From assembly GCA_039817885.1 (NCBI GenBank), contig JBCBUY010000001.1, positions 1 through 64,000 on the forward strand: a DNA stretch of 64,000 bases. The letters run 5' to 3'. The notes beneath the pieces are model-generated. The model was not told the origin of the DNA and did no database searches. It worked only from the letters and a program-made list of their open reading frames with translations. The stretch is from CALLCD01 sp039817885 (GTDB lineage: Bacteria; Pseudomonadota; Alphaproteobacteria; Caulobacterales; Hyphomonadaceae). Position 1 is the stretch's first letter. Each line of letters starts with the position of its first letter. This document shows positions 52,761-61,631 of this stretch, one piece after another. The position numbers and the translations under genes are program-made.

Positions 52761-54035
52761 CTACGGGAACAATCTGATCTCAAATCCGACGATATTCTGG
52801 CTAAACTCTTCCGTCAGAATTGAGGAGTCACGGTTGGTGTGGCGGTAGAAACCTTCCAGGTGCACACGCTTATTGATCTTATAGACGCTACCGAGCCCCA
52901 CATCGAAGAACCGGTCATCACGATCCTCGTCTGAGAAGTCCGTCGCAAATATGCCGCCATCGGCATAAAGCAGGACATTACGGAGGAGCTCATGGTCAAT
53001 ACGTAAGCGACCGCTCGTATTCGTAACCGCAGCTGAGTCCACCAATCCGATGTCGGATGTGTTGCGCGACACAGTACCGGTCACGGTCGTCAGGCGTGTT
53101 GGGAACCACTGCAGGCGACCGTCAACACTCAACCCTTCAATATCCGCGAATTCCGGGGACTCTCGATTTTCCTCAAGATATCCAATCGCCACATCGCCAC
53201 GGAACGGTCCCTGAAGTTCGAAGTTCAAGCCCCCCTGGATCGCGAAACCGTCTGAATCTCGGACGGCAAAGACACCGGGGCTGAGCTCGGTAGGCGCGTC
53301 AAAATCCCTTTGAAAATAGCTTCCTTGAGCAAACACCGCATAGTCGCGGGTCAGCGCGTAAGACACGCGGCCGCGCACAGTCTGTGTTTCCACATCGCGG
53401 AAATCCTGGTCGACATCAGGTATCGCCGGGTCAAAAGAATCGACATCATCGAAATCGGTATCGACATATTCATAGCCAAGCGATGCACGGATCCGCGCGC
53501 GCTCATAATTGATCGATGTGTCGCCGCCATATTCAAAAAATTCCACAGGCTCGCCGAAATCATCGAGGATCGAGATTTGAGTACGGGGTTCGTTACGCTG
53601 ACGCACGAACGCGCTCGATGACACGAACCAATCATTGGTGACATCAACCCGGCTGCGCAACCGGGCCTGAGCGTTGGTCACACTTTCGCTGCCCTGATCG
53701 ACAAACTCAAAGTGCTCGACACCGACATTGAAACCAACCTCATGCCGCGACCAATCAGTGCGGACATCCGCTGTAGGACGGAATGTGAAGGCGAAATCAC
53801 TGATTTCATTGTCTGCTGTCGCAAAGACGTTGTCGACGAAAAAGCCCCCCACACCGACGGAGGCCTGTGTCAGTGTAGAGCCAAGACGGATCGGCTCTGG
53901 GTCAAACTCCGGCTGCGGACGGTCCTGAACGGCAATATTGCGATCGCGCTGGAAGAAGTCCTGGGCGCTGGCAACTTGAAGGCTGACAGCTGCAAATGCT
54001 GCCCCCATTAAGATGACTGATCTGTATCCCAACAT
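52761..54035 (-). CDS. outer-membrane beta-barrel protein of EPS export
   Basis: A 424-residue protein with a signal peptide (cleaved after ASAQ near residue 25). Alternating hydrophobic/polar strands throughout end with a terminal phenylalanine-proline strand (GFEIRLFP), typical of outer-membrane barrels. It resembles the DUF2320/BBP2-like barrels found beside Wza/ExoF in many alphaproteobacterial EPS loci. It probably helps the polymer or its substituents cross the outer membrane. It lies between the co-polymerase and the export lipoprotein. Confidence 0.78.
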   Translation of the reverse strand: MLGYRSVILMGAAFAAVSLQVASAQDFFQRDRNIAVQDRPQPEFDPEPIRLGSTLTQASVGVGGFFVDNVFATADNEISDFAFTFRPTADVRTDWSRHEVGFNVGVEHFEFVDQGSESVTNAQARLRSRVDVTNDWFVSSSAFVRQRNEPRTQISILDDFGEPVEFFEYGGDTSINYERARIRASLGYEYVDTDFDDVDSFDPAIPDVDQDFRDVETQTVRGRVSYALTRDYAVFAQGSYFQRDFDAPTELSPGVFAVRDSDGFAIQGGLNFELQGPFRGDVAIGYLEENRESPEFADIEGLSVDGRLQWFPTRLTTVTGTVSRNTSDIGLVDSAAVTNTSGRLRIDHELLRNVLLYADGGIFATDFSDEDRDDRFFDVGLGSVYKINKRVHLEGFYRHTNRDSSILTEEFSQNIVGFEIRLFP

Positions 54036-54345
54036 AACTAATTTCCCTCGCGCCTAACGGCAAAACTGCTTTACAGAGATTGGCTTTCAAGAACGATGCC
54101 AAGACTTGCGATGCAATTGCCTTGATGGATGGGCAACAAGATCCCGAAATCCGTGTGCGGCAAATACCGCGCACCGGCCAAGCGTGCGTGAACCTGACAA
54201 GGCATTCTACTCTCGTCTCCCGTCGCCCAGTCCCCCACCAGGGATGAAAACCCAAAGAACTACGAAAGCAAACAGAAAAGTGGATTCTTTGGACATTTGT
54301 GATCGAAGGTCTGCTTAATCAGCACAATACCCCGATATCGGCCAC
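54036..54345. other. 310-base non-coding gap inside EPS operon
   Basis: The gap between the stop of the ExoF-like gene and the start of the outer-membrane barrel gene, both on the minus strand, holds no supported gene. Its length suggests an internal promoter or untranslated leader for the downstream genes. No convincing -35/-10 pair or terminator was identified. Confidence 0.3.
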
Positions 54346-54945
54346 CTAAAAGATGCGCTCACCGACCCTGATCGTGTCCCCCGGCTGGACGCGAAGCGTT
54401 GGCGACAATCGAACGGGGCGTTCTTCGGTCTCGTTGACACCGCGGATATAAACGGTTCTGCGATTGGCCCGGTAAGTGAAGCCCTGTGCCGTCGCAACAG
54501 CATTCATGACCGTCAGAGCATCTGTATACGGATACTCACCAGGACGACCGACTTCACCGAGAATGTAATATGGACGGAAATTGACAACTTCAGCGCTCAC
54601 ACGGGGAGCCACAAGAAGCTCTTTCTCCACGAGTTGGCGCTCGACTTCCTGCTGGAAATCTCGAACCGTTGTGCCCGTCGCTTGGATTTCCCCCACAAGC
54701 GGCAGGGAGACAAGCCCGGTCCCATCAACAAGATACTCACCCGACAGCTCCGGTTCGCCGAAGACCGTAACCCGAAGCTGGTCACCATTACCCAGCATGT
54801 AGGCATCTGACACACTGCCAATAGTAGGAGGGATATCTGCGATCTCAGCAGCAGGCGGGCGCGTCTCCGACACAGACTGACAAGCCGCCAGAACGGATGC
54901 CATTAGGACACCAAAGATCAGGGCCAACATGTTCGACTTACGCAT
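54346..54945 (-). CDS. polysaccharide export lipoprotein, Wza/ExoF family
   Basis: A 200-residue lipoprotein with lipobox VLAAC at about residue 21. The Poly_export domain has YMLGNGDQLRVTVFGEPELSGEYLVDGTGLVSLPLVGEIQATG, and a SLBB-type C-terminal part has YYILGEVGRPGEYPY. It is shorter than Wza and lacks the second SLBB, like ExoF. It forms the outer-membrane export gate with the barrel protein. Start at 54945 is set by AGAGG. The longer frame would add 14 non-signal residues. Confidence 0.92.
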   Translation of the reverse strand: MRKSNMLALIFGVLMASVLAACQSVSETRPPAAEIADIPPTIGSVSDAYMLGNGDQLRVTVFGEPELSGEYLVDGTGLVSLPLVGEIQATGTTVRDFQQEVERQLVEKELLVAPRVSAEVVNFRPYYILGEVGRPGEYPYTDALTVMNAVATAQGFTYRANRRTVYIRGVNETEERPVRLSPTLRVQPGDTIRVGERIF

Positions 54946-54993
54946 ACTACTCACCTCTGCTTGCTCGCCTGTCCCGAATTTAGTCAAAAAACA

Positions 54994-55896
54994 CTACGTC
55001 GTTAAGAAGGTCACTTCATCCCGCACAAAACATGCCGCAGTAAGACGTCCGGTCATATAGGCCCCAGTGTCAACGGCGATACGCCGATGATCACGATACG
55101 GCTCAGACACAGGCGTATGACCATGAACGACAACCTGGCCAAATGTTTCGGAACTGTCGATGAACGCCTCCCGGATCCACAGAAAGTCCTGCTCTGTCTG
55201 TTTTTCGATCGGTCGCCCAGGGCGCACGCCAGCATGGACGAAGAAATAGTCGCCAATCGAAGCGGTGGTCTGCAAGCTCAGCAGGAATTGCCGGTGCGTA
55301 TCGGGAAGAACCTCGCCCAGTGATCGACTAGCCTCTACCCATTCCTCAATTTTCGTCCGCGTGCGGGGGGGACGCACACCATAAGACGTCAACGTCTCGC
55401 CACCACCGAACCCCGCCCATTTGGGGCCAAACGCCGGCTCACTCAGAAATTTAAGAAGCGCTTCCTCGTGATTGCCCTTCAAGAAGATGCAATTGTGTTG
55501 GGTCACTCGATCGCTCAACAAGAAATCCAACACATCTTTCGATTGGAACCCGCGATCAATATAGTCGCCGAGAAAGACGATGCACACATCGTCGCCGCCA
55601 GCAGACGCGACGATATCGGCCTCAATCAACCCGAAACAGCGCTCCAGCAAGTCGGCACGTCCGTGAACATCGCCAACAGCATAAACGCGGATGCCGTCTG
55701 GCATACAGGCCTCACGGATGGGTGTGTCTGCGGTCTTCGGTTCAGCACGAGGAAGCGCGCCAAATGACCACCTGTCGGATCGTTCAAGACGCTCAGCCGC
55801 GAGGTCATACCACCGATAGGCAGCATCCATCAGCCGTCTGCGAAAATCATCACCCCACCGGCTCAGCTGGGCTATTCTCTGCCTCAACCAGATCAC
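54994..55896 (-). CDS. PPP-family serine/threonine-type phosphatase
   Basis: A 300-residue metallophosphatase. The PPP motifs are GDVHGR near residue 72, GDYIDRG near 103 and GNHEEALL near 135, with later His ligands in FFVHAGVRPG and VVHGHTP. It acts on phosphoproteins or small phosphate esters, and it has no signal. Start is GTG 55896. An ATG at 56121 would add 75 residues without the fold. It lies upstream of the export lipoprotein gene on the same strand and could counteract the BY-kinase, though PPP enzymes usually prefer Ser/Thr. Confidence 0.82.
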   Translation of the reverse strand: MIWLRQRIAQLSRWGDDFRRRLMDAAYRWYDLAAERLERSDRWSFGALPRAEPKTADTPIREACMPDGIRVYAVGDVHGRADLLERCFGLIEADIVASAGGDDVCIVFLGDYIDRGFQSKDVLDFLLSDRVTQHNCIFLKGNHEEALLKFLSEPAFGPKWAGFGGGETLTSYGVRPPRTRTKIEEWVEASRSLGEVLPDTHRQFLLSLQTTASIGDYFFVHAGVRPGRPIEKQTEQDFLWIREAFIDSSETFGQVVVHGHTPVSEPYRDHRRIAVDTGAYMTGRLTAACFVRDEVTFLTT

Positions 55897-56105
55897 CTTT
55901 GCTCTACTTCCTATCGTTAACCCACACTTAAGCGGCTTTTTCAATTTACACCGAACTTTATGTGCGGTGCAAAAAACGGGCAATATCGCAGCAAGGCAGA
56001 GGTTTTGCGGCGTACCAGAGCGTAGGCAAACACCGCGTCGGCGCATAGATTGCAGGTGTGGCCGACAGATCGGCTTTAAGGTGTGGCTCGAATATACGGC
56101 GTAGG

Positions 56106-57062
56106 ATGATGGCACAGACAATCACAATTATCATCGCTGCTTATAACGCTGAATCTTCGATAGAACGCGCACTTCGCAGCGCCCTGGATCAAACGTGTAG
56201 ACCCAACGTCATTGTGGTCGACGACGCCTCGACCGATAACACCGCTCGACGCATCGGATCACTGCTGCACGATGAGCCGAGAGGGACGCTCCTAAGACAG
56301 AACATAAATCAAGGGCCGTCGGCAGCCCGTAATCGTGCCATCGAAGCGGCGAAAACTGACTGGATAGCGATAATAGATGCAGACGATGCAATGGTTCCAG
56401 ACAGATTGGAGCGACTATTGGCGATGGCCGAGGCCAATGCGTGGGACGCCATCGCCGATGATCAGTATCGGATTTCCAGCTGGGCCCCCGATGCGCCGCG
56501 ACGCCGGCTGTGGTCAGATTCAGATATCGGTCAGATAGAACTATCCCTCGCACGATTCGTCCGCGAGAACATTATGGAATATGCCGGCTTCGGCCGCGAG
56601 CTTGGATTCATTAAACCGCTGATTAAAAGAGATTTTTTGTCGAAAAATGACCTCCGATATGATGCCGACATGCGCCTTGGCGAAGACTATGATCTGTATG
56701 CGCGCATGCTGTTGCATGGGGCAAAATTCGGTCTGGTGGACCCCTGCGGATATCTGGCCTTCGACACACCTGGATCTCTTAGTCGAACCCATCGCTCAGA
56801 GGCGCTCGAAAAACTTGTCAGGTCTGATCAGCGACTATTGCGCCACACAGCGACGCCCCAAAACACCAAACCCATCATCATCGAACACATGCGCCACACC
56901 CAGAAGAAGGCCGCCTGGGCCAAACTGGGAGAGGCCTACCATGAACGGAACCCACTCAAGGCCGCGTCCAGCTTCATAGCCCCATGGGACGTCGTCACGG
57001 ATCTGACGTCCAGAGCAGTCGCACTTGCCGGACAGAAACTGAAAAAACCGAAGATGATGTGA
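56106..57062 (+). CDS. family 2 glycosyltransferase
   Basis: A 318-residue GT-A enzyme with ITIIIAAYNAESSIERAL, VVDDASTDNTARR, NQGPSAARNRAI and IDADDAMVPDRL, the ExoM/ExoO-type pattern. It is similar in layout to the gene at 46895, and the two may be paralogues adding different sugars. ATG 56106 or 56109 begins the protein. The long upstream frame to 56058 lies over the divergent phosphatase promoter. It is divergent from that gene. Confidence 0.88.
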   Translation: MMAQTITIIIAAYNAESSIERALRSALDQTCRPNVIVVDDASTDNTARRIGSLLHDEPRGTLLRQNINQGPSAARNRAIEAAKTDWIAIIDADDAMVPDRLERLLAMAEANAWDAIADDQYRISSWAPDAPRRRLWSDSDIGQIELSLARFVRENIMEYAGFGRELGFIKPLIKRDFLSKNDLRYDADMRLGEDYDLYARMLLHGAKFGLVDPCGYLAFDTPGSLSRTHRSEALEKLVRSDQRLLRHTATPQNTKPIIIEHMRHTQKKAAWAKLGEAYHERNPLKAASSFIAPWDVVTDLTSRAVALAGQKLKKPKMM

Positions 57063-57153
57063 TCGCTCTTCGGTTGTCGGACGCCCGCGATACGTCTAAA
57101 GCACAGCCGATGGGAATCGGCGGCTCAAGCGTCGACGAAAACAGAGGGTGATA

Positions 57154-58077
57154 ATGTCTGCAACGATTGCAGCAATTGCAAACCTGAAAGGCGGCGTCGG
57201 AAAATCGACCACCACCGTCATGCTGGCGGACAGCCTGGCCTACTTCTTCGGGTTGAACATTCTGGTGATTGATCTCGACGCCCAGGCCAATTCCAGCCAG
57301 ATGCTCCTGACCGAACGGGGCGTCCATGCCGCTTCAGAACAAGGCAAAGGGGCCCATCACCTCCTTGGCCAATTTCTCGATGGGCAAAAAGCAACCGCCG
57401 CTCCCTTCATCATGCCCAACGCGGTGTCTATTGAAGAATTACGCGCCGCTGAAATGAAGTCCGAGAGGCTGGGTTGGATATCCGCACTACCAGCCCACCC
57501 GCAGCTTCGAATGGACGAGATGAGTCTGGAAGAAGAGTGGTATTCGCGCACGGGCACGCCAACCAGCCTGTCCGAAGCCCTGTCCCGCCATTTCGAAAAC
57601 GGGTTTGCGGATCTGCTCCCCCTTTACGATGTTATTCTGCTGGATTGCCCGCCGCACCTGTCGCCGCTGTCCCGCGCAGGCCTCGCACTGGCCGATGTCT
57701 TCATCCTTCCAACCCTTGCCGATGCGGTCTCCGGTTGGGGCACAAAACAATTCATCACCTGGGTCAAAGATAATTTGCGCGCAGATCTGACAGACCGAAG
57801 TTTCTCAGTTATTACAAGGTTTAAGAACACATCCTATGCCCGGCAAATGCGCACGGAGCTACAGAACATCACATTGAAAGATGTCTGGTTCGGACCAACC
57901 ATAGCCGAATCTGTAGATGTCTTGAGAGCCATGGAACGCCCGGCCCCCGATAGTTACGACACTTTCCGCGGCAAATACGGAAAAATGAAGAATGACGTGC
58001 GGCGTCTGGCCGACGAATTTGTTGAGTTCCTCGTATCGAGACGATGGGACGCGAGTCCAGAACGCGTCAGGGACTGA
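57154..58077 (+). CDS. ParA/MinD-type ATPase
   Basis: A 307-residue P-loop ATPase with the deviant Walker A motif LKGGVGKST near residue 10, VIDLDAQANSS (Walker A'), DVILLDCPPHLSP (Walker B region) and a helical C-terminal part. It resembles chromosomal ParA-like proteins that position large complexes, rather than plasmid RepA/ParA. AGAGG precedes ATG 57154 by 6 bases. A 119-residue gene follows 35 bases downstream. There is no parB-type gene or parS site nearby, so it is unlikely to be a partition locus. Confidence 0.82.
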   Translation: MSATIAAIANLKGGVGKSTTTVMLADSLAYFFGLNILVIDLDAQANSSQMLLTERGVHAASEQGKGAHHLLGQFLDGQKATAAPFIMPNAVSIEELRAAEMKSERLGWISALPAHPQLRMDEMSLEEEWYSRTGTPTSLSEALSRHFENGFADLLPLYDVILLDCPPHLSPLSRAGLALADVFILPTLADAVSGWGTKQFITWVKDNLRADLTDRSFSVITRFKNTSYARQMRTELQNITLKDVWFGPTIAESVDVLRAMERPAPDSYDTFRGKYGKMKNDVRRLADEFVEFLVSRRWDASPERVRD

Positions 58078-58112
58078 ATTCAAATTGCACACTCATTATA
58101 GATGGAGCGATC

Positions 58113-58472
58113 ATGTCCATTCCCAAAGACTCTGACGCCATCGCGGCTCTGGACCGGTTCTTTGATGAAATGCGCATGGAAATACGCACCAATCCGGATC
58201 TCGCACACCGGCTGGTCAAAGCGCTCGGCGCCAGCGTAACCTTCGAAAGCGCGCTCTCAACAAAACTTCTGAACCTGCGAGAGCTCGCCGGCACAACCGA
58301 CGAGGCGACCTTTCGATCAACCCTCGAAGCCCTGAGCCTGGCGCAGATAAAGTCCGTTCTGAAATCCAACAATCTCGCCAGCTCTATTGATCTAAAGGCG
58401 CTGAAAAAGCCGGATCTGATAGATCTGGCCTATGTTCGCGCTTTGGCCAAAGTGAACGAAAAGCGCAGCTAA
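58113..58472 (+). CDS. small helical partner protein of ParA-like ATPase
   Basis: A 119-residue acidic/helical protein without signal or membrane segment. The C-terminal 45 residues (AQIKSVLKSNNLASSIDLKALKKPDLIDLAYV) look like a short helix-turn-helix or SAP-like module that may bind DNA or protein. Start ATG 58113 with GGAG 5 bases upstream. It is placed directly after the ParA-type gene and probably works with it, but the function is unknown. Confidence 0.6.
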   Translation: MSIPKDSDAIAALDRFFDEMRMEIRTNPDLAHRLVKALGASVTFESALSTKLLNLRELAGTTDEATFRSTLEALSLAQIKSVLKSNNLASSIDLKALKKPDLIDLAYVRALAKVNEKRS

Positions 58473-58483
58473 CCCCAATAAGT

Positions 58484-59260
58484 TCAAGGCGTTACGAGAG
58501 TATCTTTCAGGACTGTCGGCAGCATATTCACAAGATCCCCGGCGACCAATCCGGGTCCGATACGCAAGCCCGCATCACCATGGATCCACACCGCAGCGCA
58601 CGCAGCCTCGAAGGCGGGCATTCCCTGCGCCAATAGGCCGGCCGAAAGACCAGCAAGAACATCGCCCGTACCGGCTTTGGCAAGCCAAGGCGTCGCATGC
58701 GTATTGACGACAAGGCGACTATCCGGCCCGGCAATAACTGTATGAGGACCTTTGAGCACAACAATAGCCTGAGTTTTAATTGCGGCTTCAGCAGCACGGT
58801 CCACCCGTGTGCCCTGAAGATCCGGGAACACTTTCGCAAATTCACCCTCATGGGGCGTCAGAATAGCTGGATACGGAATCTGGTCCCATGCATTCAGGCC
58901 GTCCGCATCAACAATCTTTGGGACAGGCTCCGCCATCGCCTTAAGCTCTTCCAGTCGGCTCGCTTCGTATCCGCCGGGACCCACGAGACACCCCGTTACC
59001 CGCTTCAAATCATTCACTGGCCCGGACGTAACCATAATATCTGGGGGCAGGCTGGCTCGAAAAACATCGACCTGATCATGGGAAACAACGGAGACAAGCC
59101 CCGCCCCAATCCGCGATGCTGCACTCGCCGCAAGACGCGTTGCACCGGTCAAAGCCGGTGCCCCCAAGATGGCCAAATGCCCGCGATGATACTTGTGTGC
59201 ATCCTCCGCAGGACGGGGAAAATGGCTCATCCAGAGATCGGGGGTATTCGGCGCGGTCAT
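58484..59260 (-). CDS. nnrD: ADP-dependent NAD(P)H-hydrate dehydratase
   Basis: Repairs hydrated NAD(P)H by ADP-dependent dehydration. The 258-residue protein has a ribokinase-like fold with YHRGHLAILGAPALTGATRLAA, VDADGLNAW, ILTPHEGEFAKVF and KAGTGDVLAGLSAGL. It is the dehydratase half only: the NnrE epimerase domain present in bifunctional bacterial enzymes is absent here and not adjacent. It converges on the ParA partner gene. The start choice is by fold, with weak ribosome-binding evidence. Confidence 0.88.
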   Translation of the reverse strand: MTAPNTPDLWMSHFPRPAEDAHKYHRGHLAILGAPALTGATRLAASAASRIGAGLVSVVSHDQVDVFRASLPPDIMVTSGPVNDLKRVTGCLVGPGGYEASRLEELKAMAEPVPKIVDADGLNAWDQIPYPAILTPHEGEFAKVFPDLQGTRVDRAAEAAIKTQAIVVLKGPHTVIAGPDSRLVVNTHATPWLAKAGTGDVLAGLSAGLLAQGMPAFEAACAAVWIHGDAGLRIGPGLVAGDLVNMLPTVLKDTLVTP

Positions 59261-59419
59261 GTCGCTATCTAAGACGGCGGATAAGGCTATGGCCAGCATC
59301 AAAATCCAATTAGGCAAAGTTCAAAATTCATATCCAGATTTTTGGCGGACGACACCCCAAATGACATGGGACGAGCTGACAAAATGCGGGAATAGTGTCG
59401 CTATCAGACACTCAAAATG

Positions 59420-59445
59420 ACACCCACATTTGGCGCGGTGGGTGT
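59420..59445. repeat. hairpin repeat, copy B
   Basis: ACACCCAC-N10-GTGGGTGT followed by TTTT, nearly identical to the element at 28693-28720 (loop ATTTGGCGCG here, TTTTGGCGCG there). Here the T run makes it a plausible plus-strand terminator or a leader hairpin, 39 bases before the crotonase start. Confidence 0.55.
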
Positions 59446-59483
59446 TTTATGAGGATAGTCTGGAAAAGACTGGGGAGAGAGAT

Positions 59484-60269
59484 ATGGAATTCGACGGGCT
59501 GAATGTTTCAATTAAGGACGGCATTGGACGTGTGATCCTCGCTCGGCCAGACAGGCTGAACCGGTTCGACCGGACGCTCATGACATCCCTCCGCGATGTC
59601 GCCCGCGCCCTTCATGACCGAGCCGACGTGAATGTCGTGATCCTCTCCGCCGAGGGCGACGCGTTTTCAGCCGGCGCGGACCTCGACAGCACAACTGGCG
59701 TCGCCGAAGCGCCGAGCCTTGTCGAACAGCGCCTCGCCTTTCGGCTCGGGCCGGACATGTGCGAAGCGTGGGAACGGTTGGAACAGGTCACCCTCATCGC
59801 CATTCAGGGCTATTGCATCGGCGGTGCCGCGGCGCTTGCATTGGCGTGCGATTTCCGCATTGCCGACAACACCGCATCGCTCCGCCTGCCGGAAGTGCCC
59901 CTCGGCATCAATATGAGCTGGCGGTCCCTCCCCCGCCTCGCGACGCTGATCGGACCATCAAAAGCCAAGCGCTTCGCCATGCTCGGCGAAGCCATTGAAG
60001 CGCCCCTCGCGCGCGATTGGGGGTTGGTCGATGACGTCACCACCGACGCTGGGGAAGCCGCCGAGGACCTCGCCGCCCGGCTGAACGCCCTGCCGCCCCT
60101 TGCGCTCCGAATGACGAAAGAAGCGATCAACGCTGCGTCAAACGCGAACCACTACACCTCCAGCTTCATGGACCGCGACCAGTTCCTGCTGACCTTTGGA
60201 TCAGAAGACTTCAAGGAAGGCGTGACCGCGTTCTTCGAAAAAAGAGATCCGGAGTTTCGGGGGCGTTAG
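59484..60269 (+). CDS. enoyl-CoA hydratase/isomerase family protein, atypical
   Basis: A 261-residue crotonase-fold protein. RVILARPDRLNRFD and the oxyanion-hole region SAGADL are present, and the second Glu (LPEVPLG) remains. In the GGAAALAL motif the position of the first catalytic Glu is Ala. This points to an isomerase, hydrolase or non-hydratase activity. GGGGAG precedes ATG 59484. The paralogue at 60349 follows 79 bases later. Confidence 0.82.
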   Translation: MEFDGLNVSIKDGIGRVILARPDRLNRFDRTLMTSLRDVARALHDRADVNVVILSAEGDAFSAGADLDSTTGVAEAPSLVEQRLAFRLGPDMCEAWERLEQVTLIAIQGYCIGGAAALALACDFRIADNTASLRLPEVPLGINMSWRSLPRLATLIGPSKAKRFAMLGEAIEAPLARDWGLVDDVTTDAGEAAEDLAARLNALPPLALRMTKEAINAASNANHYTSSFMDRDQFLLTFGSEDFKEGVTAFFEKRDPEFRGR

Positions 60270-60348
60270 TCGACCAAGTGATAGCTGGCACATACCGATT
60301 GAACCGCCTATAGCTCGCCGCAAACAGGACAAGCGCGGAGGAACACCC

Positions 60349-61125
60349 ATGGCCTACGAAACCCTGCTGACCGAAACCGACGGTGCGGTAGCGATGATCA
60401 CTCTAAACCGGCCCGACGCGCTGAACGCGTTTAACAACCAGCTGATGAATGAGCTGACCGACGCGCTGGACGGCTTCGAGGCGGATCCCGCGATTGGCTG
60501 CATCGTGATCACGGGCTCGGAAAAAGCGTTCGCTGCAGGCGCAGACATCAAGGAAATGCGCGAGCAGTCCTATATGGACGCGTTCTATTCGGACTTTATC
60601 ACCCGCAATTGGGAACGGACCTCGCGCTGCCGGAAGCCGGTCATCGCGGCTGTGGCAGGCTATGCTCTCGGCGGCGGCTGCGAGCTTGCTATGATGTGCG
60701 ACTTCATCCTCGCCGGAGACAATGCGAAATTCGGCCAGCCAGAGATCACCATCGGCGTCTCGCCTGGGGCGGGCGGCACCCAGCGCATGACGCGCTTTAT
60801 TGGCAAGTCCAAGGCGATGGAGATGTGCCTGACGGGTCGGATGATGGACGCTGAAGAAGCAGAGCGCTGCGGCCTTGTCTCCCGGATCGTGCCGGTCGCA
60901 GAACTGGTCGATGAAGCAAAGAAGGTCGCCCATAAGATCGCCTCCTTGCCGCGCGCAACGGCCATGCTGACCAAGGAGATGGTCAACGCCTCCTACGAGA
61001 CCCCTCTCTCCCATGGTGTCATGTTCGAGCGGCGCCTGTTCCACTCCCTCTTTGCTACGGAGGACCAATCCGAAGGCATGGCCGCCTTTGTCGAGAAACG
61101 AAAACCGGACTTCAAGAACAAGTAA
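60349..61125 (+). CDS. enoyl-CoA hydratase
   Basis: A 258-residue crotonase with both catalytic glutamates: GGGCELAMMCD and FGQPEITIG, plus the oxyanion-hole AAGADI. It hydrates trans-2-enoyl-CoA to 3-hydroxyacyl-CoA in beta-oxidation. Length and the start MAYETLLTE are standard. GGAGG lies 9 bases before the ATG. No acyl-CoA dehydrogenase or thiolase gene is adjacent, so its pathway depends on genes elsewhere. Confidence 0.92.
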   Translation: MAYETLLTETDGAVAMITLNRPDALNAFNNQLMNELTDALDGFEADPAIGCIVITGSEKAFAAGADIKEMREQSYMDAFYSDFITRNWERTSRCRKPVIAAVAGYALGGGCELAMMCDFILAGDNAKFGQPEITIGVSPGAGGTQRMTRFIGKSKAMEMCLTGRMMDAEEAERCGLVSRIVPVAELVDEAKKVAHKIASLPRATAMLTKEMVNASYETPLSHGVMFERRLFHSLFATEDQSEGMAAFVEKRKPDFKNK

Positions 61126-61138
61126 GCTTAGGGTTGCA

Positions 61139-61155
61139 CGTGCCGGACCGGCACG
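61139..61155. promoter_or_regulatory. perfect palindrome CGTGCCGG-A-CCGGCACG
   Basis: Two 8-base arms around a single central base, 14 bases after the hydratase stop and about 97 bases before the start of the redox operon. No T run follows, so it is not a good terminator. It may be a regulator site for the downstream operon. Confidence 0.35.
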
Positions 61156-61251
61156 GCGTGTCACAATCCCGGCAATTCTGTTAGCTCGCCTTGCATGCAA
61201 TACCAATTTGGTGCTGGACTGCTACCAGAGAGAATGGGGAGAAATGCAAAG

Positions 61252-61476
61252 ATGAGTCTCGCTGCTGGCGAAATGCTGGTCCTCTGTATTGGCCTCTATT
61301 TCGGGGCGGGCGCTTTGTTTGCGCTTGCTTTTGTGAGTTTCGGTGTCAGCAAGATCGATCCGGCCGCGAAGACAATGCCGCTAAAAGCAAGGATACTTGT
61401 CTTTCCGGGGGTGACGCTGCTTTGGCCCTTGATGGGCTATAAGTGGATCACGCAAACAGAGCCGCCCCTATCATGA
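61252..61476 (+). CDS. small two-helix membrane protein
   Basis: A 74-residue hydrophobic protein with membrane segments at about residues 7-28 and 46-62 and a short Lys/Asp-containing loop between. No family is recognised. Start ATG 61252; upstream in-frame ATGs at 61195 and 61234 are alternatives. The stop overlaps the next start as ATGA, so it opens a tightly coupled operon that leads into the Rieske fusion gene. Confidence 0.6.
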   Translation: MSLAAGEMLVLCIGLYFGAGALFALAFVSFGVSKIDPAAKTMPLKARILVFPGVTLLWPLMGYKWITQTEPPLS

Positions 61477-61631
61477 AGCGCGCCCATCAAAGATCACATA
61501 TTGGGATTTGGCTTGTGCTGACCCCCGCCATGGCGGCAATCATCTGGCTTGCCGTAAACCTGCGGCCATCAGTTCCGATAAACCCCTCACTGCCCAGCGC
61601 GCTCGTCGACGAGGTGTCCGATGTCCCATGA
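61473..61631 (+). CDS. small single-pass membrane protein
   Basis: A 52-residue protein with a Lys/Arg-rich N-terminus and one membrane segment (about residues 10-32), then a Pro/Val-rich tail. ATG 61473 overlaps the upstream stop by four bases. The stop (61629-61631) overlaps the start of the Rieske gene by 11 bases. Such extensive overlap supports translation of the frame. It may be a small subunit or assembly factor for the heme/Rieske protein. Confidence 0.5.
   Translation: MKRAHQRSHIGIWLVLTPAMAAIIWLAVNLRPSVPINPSLPSALVDEVSDVP

Noticed and set aside
57154..58472. Plasmid-type partition locus
   Set aside because: No parB gene, no repeated parS-like sites and no replication gene are present; chromosomal context with EPS genes is more likely.
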